12,115 nt of DNA from Pseudomonadota bacterium (lineage in GTDB: Bacteria > Pseudomonadota > Alphaproteobacteria > Sphingomonadales > Sphingomonadaceae), in contig JAKOWQ010000429.1 in assembly GCA_029781465.1 (NCBI GenBank), positions 1 through 12,115 on the forward strand, given 5' to 3'. Every line of letters starts with the position of its first letter. The stretch's first letter is position 1. This document shows positions 1 to 5,397 of this stretch, piece by piece. The translations under genes were made by a program, and so were the position numbers. The notes below the pieces were generated by a model. The model searched no databases and was not told the DNA's origin. It saw only the letters and a list, made by a program, of their open reading frames with translations.

Positions 1-599
1 ACGTGGCGGCAAGCCGGATGGGCGGACTGATGCTGGGCTATGCCCAGAAGGGCGGCATCGCCGATCTGGTCAAGGCCAAGCCGAAGATGCTGATCGCACT
101 TGGCGCGGACGAGGTGGATTACACCCGGTTCGCGGATTCGATGATCGTCTATATCGGCCATCACGGCGACAAGGGTGCCCATGCCGCCGACGTGATCCTG
201 CCCGCCGCCGCGTTCAGCGAGAAGCCGGGCACCTATGTCAACACCGAGGGCCGGGTACAGTGGGCCGACAAGGCGGTGTTCTCCCCCGGCGACGCGCGCG
301 AGGACTGGACGATCCTGAGGGCCATGGCCGACGCGCTTGGTGTGAGCGTCGGGTTCGACAGTTTCGAGGACCTGCGCGCCGCGATGGCCGCGGCGGTTCC
401 GGCGCTGGGCCGCGAGGGGTTGGCCGATTACGGCGCGCTGCCCAAGGCGCCCAAGGGCGCCAGCGCCGAGGGCGAGATCGCCGCCTATCCGATCAAGGAT
501 TTCTACCTCACCAACCCGATCGCGCGCGCCAGCGTGACGATGCAGCGCTGCTCGGCCGAACTGCTCCACGGGCAGGACTTTGCGGAGGCGGCGGAATGA
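1..599 (+). CDS. nuoG: NADH-quinone oxidoreductase subunit G (NuoG), C-terminal part, 5' truncated by the window
   Basis: This is the C-terminal 198 residues of the large Fe-S subunit of complex I. It belongs to the molybdopterin-oxidoreductase-like domain of the peripheral arm, on the cytoplasmic side. The first full codon starts at base 3, and the GTG there is an internal valine, not a start. The stretch around bases 200-270 encodes a segment typical of the family (ILPAAAFSEKPGTYVNTEGR), preceded by a Rossmann-like part (MLIALGADEVDY). The full protein in alphaproteobacteria is usually about 670-700 residues, so roughly 70% lies upstream of the window. The gene ends with TGA at 597-599, and that stop overlaps two tandem ATGs (596 and 599). 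It is followed by about 200 bp of repeat-bearing DNA before nuoH. Identity is strongly supported by the following nuoH-N genes. Confidence 0.95.
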   Translation, partial: VAASRMGGLMLGYAQKGGIADLVKAKPKMLIALGADEVDYTRFADSMIVYIGHHGDKGAHAADVILPAAAFSEKPGTYVNTEGRVQWADKAVFSPGDAREDWTILRAMADALGVSVGFDSFEDLRAAMAAAVPALGREGLADYGALPKAPKGASAEGEIAAYPIKDFYLTNPIARASVTMQRCSAELLHGQDFAEAAE

Positions 600-630
600 T
601 GCGCGCCGCTCCCGCACAGCCACCCGGTCC

Positions 631-773
631 CGTCATCCTGAACTTGTTTCAGGATCCATCGCGCGTCCCGCTCGGAGGTCTTGGGAGCAGGGCGACCGTG
701 CAGCCAGGTTGTCTTGCCACCGCGCGTGCAGGAGTGGCTGCACGCTGGACCCTGAAACAAGTTCAGGGTGACG
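631..773. repeat. REP-like paired palindrome (BIME-type) between nuoG and nuoH
   Basis: Two 28-base arms, 631-658 and 746-773, form an inverted repeat matching at 26 of 28 positions around an 87-base spacer. Each arm is itself a small palindrome. The left is ATCCTGAA-5 nt-TTCAGGAT (636-656) and the right is ACCCTGAA-5 nt-TTCAGGGT (749-769). The two differences between the arms therefore fall on bases that pair with each other inside each hairpin. The spacer holds a further perfect 10 bp inverted repeat (CGTGCAGCCA at 697-706, complement at 735-744). It also holds an alternative 7 bp stem (724-730 with 739-745). This looks like the dispersed repeats common in sphingomonad genomes, presumably moved by a REP-associated transposase encoded elsewhere. 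It sits inside an operon and could form strong mRNA structure. Confidence 0.85.
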
Positions 774-781
774 ATCAAGGT

Positions 782-797
782 AAGGAGGCGCTCTCCT
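782..797 (+). promoter_or_regulatory. nuoH ribosome binding site within a small hairpin
   Basis: AAGGAGG at 782-788 is a near-perfect Shine-Dalgarno sequence nine bases before GTG 798, and it decides the nuoH start. AGGAG (783-787) is followed by a 5-nt loop and CTCCT (793-797), so the site can pair with itself in a perfect 5 bp stem directly abutting the start codon. A ribosome finishing the bridging frame at 805 would melt this stem. That the hairpin regulates anything is inference. Confidence 0.6.
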
Positions 798-1838
798 GTG
801 ACTGAGTTCTTCTCCCAATGGTTGCCCTATGAGTGGGCCTGGGGCCTGGCCACGCTGTGCGGGATTCTGCTGATCGCCTTTCCGCTGATGCTGGCGGTGG
901 CGATGATCATCTATGTCGATCGCAAGATCTGGGCGGCGATGGCGCTTCGGCGCGGACCCAACGTGGTCGGGCCGCTGGGGCTGCTGCAAAGCTTTGCCGA
1001 TGGCCTCAAGGTGATGTTGCAGGAGACGATCATCCCTTCGTCGACCAGCAAGGCGCTGTTCCTGCTCGCCCCGATCGTCACCTTCACCGTGGCGCTGATG
1101 GCCTGGGCGGTGATCCCGTTCAACGGCGGGGCGATCCTGGCCGATATCAACGTCGGGCTGCTCTACGTCCTCGCTGTGTCGAGCCTGGGGGTCTATGGTA
1201 CGATCGTCGCGGGCTGGTCGTCCAACTCGAAGTATCCCTTCTTCTCGGCGATCCGCGCCTCGGCGCAGATGATCTCCTATGAAGTCTCGATCGGTTTCAT
1301 CCTGATCTGCGTGGTGCTGTGGGCGGGCACGTTCAACATGAACGGGATCGTGCTGGCGCAGAAAAGCCACGTCTGGCTGCTCAACGGCTTCGTGTTCAAC
1401 CCACTGCTGTTCCCGATGTGGGTGATGTTCCTGATTTCGGGCATGGCCGAAACCCAGCGCGCGCCCTTCGACCTGACCGAAGCCGAGAGCGAGCTGGTGG
1501 CCGGTTACCAGACCGAATATTCCTCGATGGCCTTCGCGCTCTACTGGCTGGGCGAATATGCCAACGTGCTGCTGATGTGCGCGCTCAACGCGGTGCTGTT
1601 CTGGGGCGGTTACCTGCCGCCGCTCGACTTGCCGGTGCTCTACCTGGTGCCGGGCTGGATCTGGCTGTTCGCCAAGATCTTCCTGTTCTTCTTCATCTTC
1701 TCCTGGGTCAAGGCCACGGTCCCGCGCTATCGCTATGACCAGCTGATGCGGCTGGGCTGGAAGGTGTTCCTGCCGGTTTCGCTGCTGTTCGTCGTGCTGG
1801 TAAGCGGGTGGCTGATGTATACGGGGCATTTCGCATGA
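798..1838 (+). CDS. nuoH: NADH-quinone oxidoreductase subunit H (NuoH)
   Basis: NuoH (346 aa) is the membrane subunit that joins the peripheral arm to the proton-pumping arm. With NuoB and NuoD it forms the quinone-binding chamber. Visible family marks are RRGPN at residues 51-55 followed by a conserved GLLQSFADGLK segment. The acidic cytoplasmic loop RAPFDLTEAESELVAG is at residues 221-236. Several hydrophobic helices span the length, and the last segment has a membrane helix ending in a short tail. I chose GTG 798 because it lies nine bases after AAGGAGG and gives the usual family length of about 345-350. The in-frame GTG at 768 lies inside the repeat arm and is unlikely to be used. The stop codon TGA (1836-1838) overlaps the nuoI start as ATGA. 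Confidence 0.96.
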   Translation: MTEFFSQWLPYEWAWGLATLCGILLIAFPLMLAVAMIIYVDRKIWAAMALRRGPNVVGPLGLLQSFADGLKVMLQETIIPSSTSKALFLLAPIVTFTVALMAWAVIPFNGGAILADINVGLLYVLAVSSLGVYGTIVAGWSSNSKYPFFSAIRASAQMISYEVSIGFILICVVLWAGTFNMNGIVLAQKSHVWLLNGFVFNPLLFPMWVMFLISGMAETQRAPFDLTEAESELVAGYQTEYSSMAFALYWLGEYANVLLMCALNAVLFWGGYLPPLDLPVLYLVPGWIWLFAKIFLFFFIFSWVKATVPRYRYDQLMRLGWKVFLPVSLLFVVLVSGWLMYTGHFA

Positions 1839-2320
1839 CCGCCGCTCAACTCATCAAGTCGTTCACCCTCTGGGAGTTCGTCAAGGCCCACTGGCTGACC
1901 TTGAAGTATTTCTTCAAGCCCAAGGCGACGATCAACTATCCCAACGAGAAGGCACCGATCTCGCCCCGGTTTCGCGGCGAGCACGCGCTGCGCCGCTATC
2001 CCAACGGCGAGGAACGCTGCATCGCCTGCAAGCTGTGCGAGGCGGCCTGCCCCGCGCAGGCGATCACGATCGAGGCCGAACCGCGTGAGGACGGCAGCCG
2101 CCGCACCACCCGCTATGACATCGACATGACCAAGTGCATCTTCTGCGGCTTCTGCCAGGAAGCCTGCCCGGTCGATGCGATCGTCGAGGGGCCGAATTTC
2201 GAATATGCCACCGAAACCCATGAGGAGCTGCTTTACGACAAGGCCAAGCTCCTCGCCAACGGCGACAAGTGGGAGCGCGCGATTGCCGCGAACCTTGAAG
2301 CCGATGCGCCGTATCGATAG
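1835..2320 (+). CDS. nuoI: NADH-quinone oxidoreductase subunit I (NuoI), 2[4Fe-4S] ferredoxin-like
   Basis: NuoI (161 aa) carries two [4Fe-4S] clusters (N6a and N6b in the bovine naming) that pass electrons towards the last cluster before quinone. It sits on the cytoplasmic side, at the foot of the peripheral arm. Two classical CxxCxxCxxxCP motifs are visible, with cysteines at 62, 65, 68 and 72 and at 101, 104, 107 and 111. An amphipathic N-terminal segment (about residues 5-30, LIKSFTLWEFVKAHW onward) is the family's membrane-docking part. The start ATG 1835 overlaps the nuoH stop by four bases (ATGA). An upstream in-frame ATG at 1808 would only extend into nuoH. Length matches the alphaproteobacterial family (about 160-165 aa). 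No key residue is missing. Confidence 0.97.
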   Translation: MTAAQLIKSFTLWEFVKAHWLTLKYFFKPKATINYPNEKAPISPRFRGEHALRRYPNGEERCIACKLCEAACPAQAITIEAEPREDGSRRTTRYDIDMTKCIFCGFCQEACPVDAIVEGPNFEYATETHEELLYDKAKLLANGDKWERAIAANLEADAPYR

Positions 2321-2332
2321 GGGGCGCGCGCC

Positions 2333-2950
2333 ATGATCCAGCTGCTTGCCTTCTACCTTTTCGCCGCGCTGACCCTGGCCGCGGGCGCGCTGACGATCCT
2401 GTCGCGCAACCCGGTCCATTCGGTGCTGTGGCTGATCGTCGCCTTCTTCAACGCCGCCGGGCTGATGGTGCTGGTGGGGGCCGAATTCATCGCCATGCTG
2501 CTGGTGATCGTCTATGTCGGCGCGGTCGCGGTGCTGTTCCTGTTCGTGGTGATGATGCTCAACATCGATTTCGCCGCGCTGAGGGCCGGGTTCATCAAGA
2601 ACTTTCCGCTCGGCATCCTGCTCGCGGCGGTGTTGCTGGCCGAAGTGCTGATGGGCGTGGGCGTGGTGCAGGGCGGCGCCCTGCAACTGGGCACTCCCGA
2701 CGGTTCGGCGCCGGTTCCGGCCGGGACGCAGAACATCGAGGCGATCGGCGCGGTGCTTTACGGCAAGTATCTGTTCCTGTTCGAGGTTGCGGGCGTGATC
2801 CTGCTGGTGGCGATGATCGGCGCGATCGTGCTGACCCACCGCGAACGCAAGGACGTGCGCGGGCAGAACATCGCCCGTCAGGTCGCGCGCCGCCCGGACG
2901 AGGCGACCGTCAACATGCAGCCGGATGTCGGCAAGGGAGTTTCGCTGTGA
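2333..2950 (+). CDS. nuoJ: NADH-quinone oxidoreductase subunit J (NuoJ)
   Basis: NuoJ (205 aa) is a small membrane subunit next to NuoK and NuoH. Its third helix changes conformation during the catalytic cycle. That helix is recognisable at residues 61-76 (YVGAVAVLFLFVVMML). About five hydrophobic helices are visible, followed by a charged cytoplasmic tail from about residue 166. The tail contains many Arg residues and no membrane segment. The start ATG 2333 lies eight bases after TAGGGGG (2318-2324), which partly overlaps the nuoI stop, and the intergenic gap is 12 bp. The stop TGA (2948-2950) overlaps a GTG-ATG pair (2947 and 2950) that opens the frame crossing the second repeat element. 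Confidence 0.96.
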   Translation: MIQLLAFYLFAALTLAAGALTILSRNPVHSVLWLIVAFFNAAGLMVLVGAEFIAMLLVIVYVGAVAVLFLFVVMMLNIDFAALRAGFIKNFPLGILLAAVLLAEVLMGVGVVQGGALQLGTPDGSAPVPAGTQNIEAIGAVLYGKYLFLFEVAGVILLVAMIGAIVLTHRERKDVRGQNIARQVARRPDEATVNMQPDVGKGVSL

Positions 2951-3078
2951 TGATCGCGGCAAAGCACCCGCAACCGCTCGCCCTGAGCTTGTCGAAGGGC
3001 ACTGGCGCAACCGTCGCGTGCGGGCTTCGACAGGCTCAGCCTGAGCGGACCTTTGAAAATTGGGGGGCCGGGAAATGA
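2947..3078 (+). other. Open frame bridging nuoJ stop and nuoK start through a second REP-like element (doubtful as a protein gene)
   Basis: The frame opens at GTG 2947 or ATG 2950, both overlapping the nuoJ TGA. It crosses the palindromic repeat without a stop and ends with TGA 3076-3078, which overlaps the nuoK ATG (3075) as ATGA. The peptide of about 42-43 residues contains ALSLSKGT and LRQAQPER, strings characteristic of translated sphingomonad repeats. A functional peptide is unlikely. Translational bridging of nuoJ to nuoK is possible, as for the nuoG-nuoH gap. Confidence 0.3.
2974..3048. repeat. Second REP-like inverted repeat, different family, between nuoJ and nuoK
   Basis: The arms at 2974-2997 (CCGCTCGCCCTGAGCTTGTC onward) and 3025-3048 match as an inverted repeat at 20 of 24 positions, with a 27-base spacer. 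The right arm contains a perfect GCTCAG-C-CTGAGC palindrome. In the left arm a GCCCT/AGGGC stem flanks the core. The core TGAGC[T/C]TGTCGAAG belongs to a widely dispersed repeat class in sphingomonads and related proteobacteria. It shares no obvious sequence with the repeat between nuoG and nuoH. A direct repeat ATGATCG flanks it at 2950-2956 and 3075-3081. Confidence 0.85.
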
Positions 3079-3380
3079 TCGGCATCGGACACTATGTAAC
3101 CGTCAGCTCGATCCTGTTCGTGCTGGGCGTGCTGGGGATTTTCCTCAACCGCAAGAACGTGATCGTGATCCTGATGGCGATCGAACTGATCCTGCTGGCG
3201 GTGAACATCAACCTGGTGGCCTTCTCGGCCTTCCTGCATGACCTTACCGGGCAGATTTTCGCCATGTTCGTGCTCACCGTGGCCGCCGCCGAAGCGGCGA
3301 TCGGGTTGGCGATCCTGGTGATCTATTTCCGTGATCGCGGCACCATTGCGGTTGACGATGTCAGCCACATGAAGGGGTAA
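3075..3380 (+). CDS. nuoK: NADH-quinone oxidoreductase subunit K (NuoK)
   Basis: NuoK (101 aa) is a three-helix membrane subunit homologous to MrpC. It forms part of the proton path between NuoJ and NuoN. The two buried glutamates essential in the family are present as E37 (in MAIELILLAVNINL) and E73 (in AAAEAAIG), one position on from E. coli E36 and E72. I chose ATG 3075 because it gives the standard length of 100-102 and the typical MIGIGHY-type N-terminus. The in-frame upstream start at 3060 adds only five residues. Ribosome binding is probably weak: a G-rich run at 3062-3067 and GGGAA just before the ATG are the only candidates, so coupling to upstream translation may matter. It ends six bases before nuoL. 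Confidence 0.97.
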   Translation: MIGIGHYVTVSSILFVLGVLGIFLNRKNVIVILMAIELILLAVNINLVAFSAFLHDLTGQIFAMFVLTVAAAEAAIGLAILVIYFRDRGTIAVDDVSHMKG

Positions 3381-3386
3381 GCACCA

Positions 3387-5396
3387 GTGGATCCGATCCT
3401 CTTCATCGTTTTCCTGCCGCTGCTGGCGGCCGCGATCGCCGGGCTGGGCAACCGGGCGCTGGGCAATGTCGCGGCCAAGTCGGTAACCACGCTGGCGCTT
3501 TTCGCGGCGTGTCTGTTGAGCTGGCCGATCTTCATCGGTTCCGTCTCGGGCCATGCCGAACCGCATGTGGTCCAGGTGCTGCACTGGGTGCAGTCGGGCA
3601 GCCTCAATTTCGATTGGGCGCTTCGGGTCGATACGCTGACGGCGGTGATGCTGGTGGTGGTGACCACCGTATCGGCGCTGGTCCACCTCTATTCGTGGGG
3701 CTACATGGCCGAAGACCCGGATCAGCCGCGCTTCTTCGCCTATCTCAGCCTGTTCACCTTCGCCATGCTGATGCTGGTGACGGCGGACAACCTGGTGCAG
3801 ATGTTCTTCGGTTGGGAAGGGGTGGGGCTCGCCTCGTACCTGCTGATCGGGTTCTGGTTCCGCAAGCCCTCGGCAAGCGCCGCCGCGATCAAGGCCTTCG
3901 TGGTCAACCGGGTGGGCGATCTGGGCTTCATGCTGGGGATCTTCGGCACCTTCCTGGTGTTCAACACCGTCTCGATCCCCGAAATCCTGGTCCGCGCGCC
4001 GGGCATGGCCGGATCGACGATCGGCTTTCTGGGCTACCGGCTCGATACCATGACGGTACTGTGCGTGCTGCTGTTCATCGGCGCGATGGGCAAGTCGGCG
4101 CAGCTGGGCCTGCACACCTGGCTTCCCGACGCGATGGAAGGGCCGACCCCGGTTTCCGCGCTGATCCACGCCGCGACGATGGTGACCGCGGGCGTGTTCA
4201 TGGTCTGCCGGCTTTCGCCGATGTTCCAGACCAGCGAAACGGCGATGAACGTGGTGACCTATGTCGGCGCCGCGACGCTGTTCTTCGCCGCGACGATCGG
4301 CACGACCCAGTGGGATATCAAGCGGGTGATCGCCTATTCCACCTGTTCGCAGCTGGGCTACATGTTCGTGGCGGCGGGCGTTGGCGCGCCGGGCGCGGCG
4401 ATGTTCCACCTGTTCACCCACGCCTTTTTCAAGGCGCTGCTGTTCCTGGGCGCAGGGTCTGTGATCCACGCCATGCACCACGAACAGGACATGCGTTTCT
4501 ATGGTGGCCTCAGGAAGCACATTCCGCTGACCTTCTGGGCGATGATGGCCGGAACCCTGGCGATCACCGGGGTTGGCATCGTTGACCTGTTCGGTTTTGC
4601 GGGCTTCTATTCCAAGGATTCGATCCTTGAGGCGGCCTATGGCGCGCACAGTCAGAGCGGCTCGGTCGGCTTCTGGGCCGGGATCGCGGCCGCGCTGCTG
4701 ACCAGCTTCTATTCCTGGCGTCTGGTGTTCCTGACCTTCTACGGCAAGCCGCGCTGGGACCAGTCGGAACACGTGCAGCACGCCGTGCACGACGATCACC
4801 ATGGCCATGGGCGCAAGCATCACGACGATGGCACCGCAGGCTATCACCCGCACGAGAGCCCGCTGAACATGCTGATCCCCCTGGGCGTGCTGAGCCTGGG
4901 CGCGGTGGCGGCGGGCTATGTCTTTGCGCATGACTTCATCAGCGAGGGCGCGGGCCATTTCTGGCGCGGATCGGTGGCTTTCAGCGAAGAGCTGATCCAC
5001 CACATGCACGGCGTTCCGCTGTGGGTGAAGTGGGCGCCCTTCGCGGTGATGGTGACCGGGTTCCTGATTGCCTGCTACGGCTATCTGATCAACACTGCTT
5101 TCCCCGGCAAGCTCGCCGCTGCACTCGGCCCGGTCTACCGCTTCGTCTACAACAAGTGGTACTTTGACGAGCTTTACGACCGCCTGTTCGTGCGGCCAGC
5201 CTTCTGGCTGGGCGACAGGTTCTGGAAGCTGGGCGACATCGGGCTGATCGACCGGTTCGGCCCCAACGGCGCGGCCTGGGCCGTGGCGCGTGGCAGCAGC
5301 TTCGCGCAGAAGGTCCAGACCGGTTATCTCTATTCCTACGCGCTGGTCATGCTGCTTGGGCTGACGGCGGCGATCACCTGGGTGATGGTGCACTGA
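3387..5396 (+). CDS. nuoL: NADH-quinone oxidoreductase subunit L (NuoL)
   Basis: NuoL (669 aa) is the distal antiporter-like proton-pumping subunit. It carries a C-terminal lateral helix running along the membrane arm. The antiporter core residues are intact: E144 (FGWEGVGLASYLLIG), K236 (MGKSAQLGLHTWLPDAMEG), and K410-D411 (GFYSKDSIL). These correspond to E. coli E144, K229 and K399-D400. A histidine-rich polar loop at residues 462-489 holds ten His in 28 positions. A C-terminal part follows with further membrane helices and the family-typical YNKWYFDELYD motif. The start GTG 3387 has AAGGGG (3372-3377) nine bases upstream, and the gap to nuoK is 6 bp. Length is normal for the family. Confidence 0.97.
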   Translation: MDPILFIVFLPLLAAAIAGLGNRALGNVAAKSVTTLALFAACLLSWPIFIGSVSGHAEPHVVQVLHWVQSGSLNFDWALRVDTLTAVMLVVVTTVSALVHLYSWGYMAEDPDQPRFFAYLSLFTFAMLMLVTADNLVQMFFGWEGVGLASYLLIGFWFRKPSASAAAIKAFVVNRVGDLGFMLGIFGTFLVFNTVSIPEILVRAPGMAGSTIGFLGYRLDTMTVLCVLLFIGAMGKSAQLGLHTWLPDAMEGPTPVSALIHAATMVTAGVFMVCRLSPMFQTSETAMNVVTYVGAATLFFAATIGTTQWDIKRVIAYSTCSQLGYMFVAAGVGAPGAAMFHLFTHAFFKALLFLGAGSVIHAMHHEQDMRFYGGLRKHIPLTFWAMMAGTLAITGVGIVDLFGFAGFYSKDSILEAAYGAHSQSGSVGFWAGIAAALLTSFYSWRLVFLTFYGKPRWDQSEHVQHAVHDDHHGHGRKHHDDGTAGYHPHESPLNMLIPLGVLSLGAVAAGYVFAHDFISEGAGHFWRGSVAFSEELIHHMHGVPLWVKWAPFAVMVTGFLIACYGYLINTAFPGKLAAALGPVYRFVYNKWYFDELYDRLFVRPAFWLGDRFWKLGDIGLIDRFGPNGAAWAVARGSSFAQKVQTGYLYSYALVMLLGLTAAITWVMVH

Positions 5397-5397
5397 T

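Larger units (their letters stand above)
596..805 (+). other. Open frame bridging nuoG stop and nuoH start through a REP-like element (doubtful as a protein gene)
   Basis: An open frame of about 69 codons starts at ATG 596 (or ATG 599), overlapping the nuoG TGA. It runs through the whole inverted-repeat element and stops with TGA at 803-805, five bases past the nuoH GTG start codon. The predicted peptide contains strings typical of repeat-derived spurious translations in sphingomonads (ILNLFQDPS, LKQVQGDD). I do not think it encodes a functional protein. It could let ribosomes leaving nuoG read through the repeat and deliver them to nuoH. A matching arrangement occurs between nuoJ and nuoK. 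Confidence 0.3.

Noticed and set aside
746..773. Right repeat arm as a rho-independent terminator before nuoH
   Set aside because: The hairpin has no following T run on the plus strand, and the operon continues directly with nuoH. Attenuation is possible, but a true terminator is not supported.
631..773. Insertion sequence or MITE with a coding transposase
   Set aside because: No transposase frame is present, and I see no clear target-site duplication at this copy. The size and paired-palindrome design fit REP/BIME elements better.
503..778. Minus-strand and alternative plus-strand small frames within the nuoG-nuoH repeat
   Set aside because: Their peptides (LNLFQGP, HPELVSGS, LDPETSSG types) are typical translations of dispersed palindromic repeats and occur in several frames at once. 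They are not genes.
768..797. GTG 768 as the nuoH start
   Set aside because: It lies inside the repeat arm and would add ten residues (MTIKVRRRSP) of repeat-derived sequence. GTG 798 has an excellent Shine-Dalgarno and the family length.
4767..4856. Frameshift or foreign insert in nuoL at the His-rich segment
   Set aside because: The frame continues without break, the codon use matches the surroundings, and helices follow as expected for NuoL.
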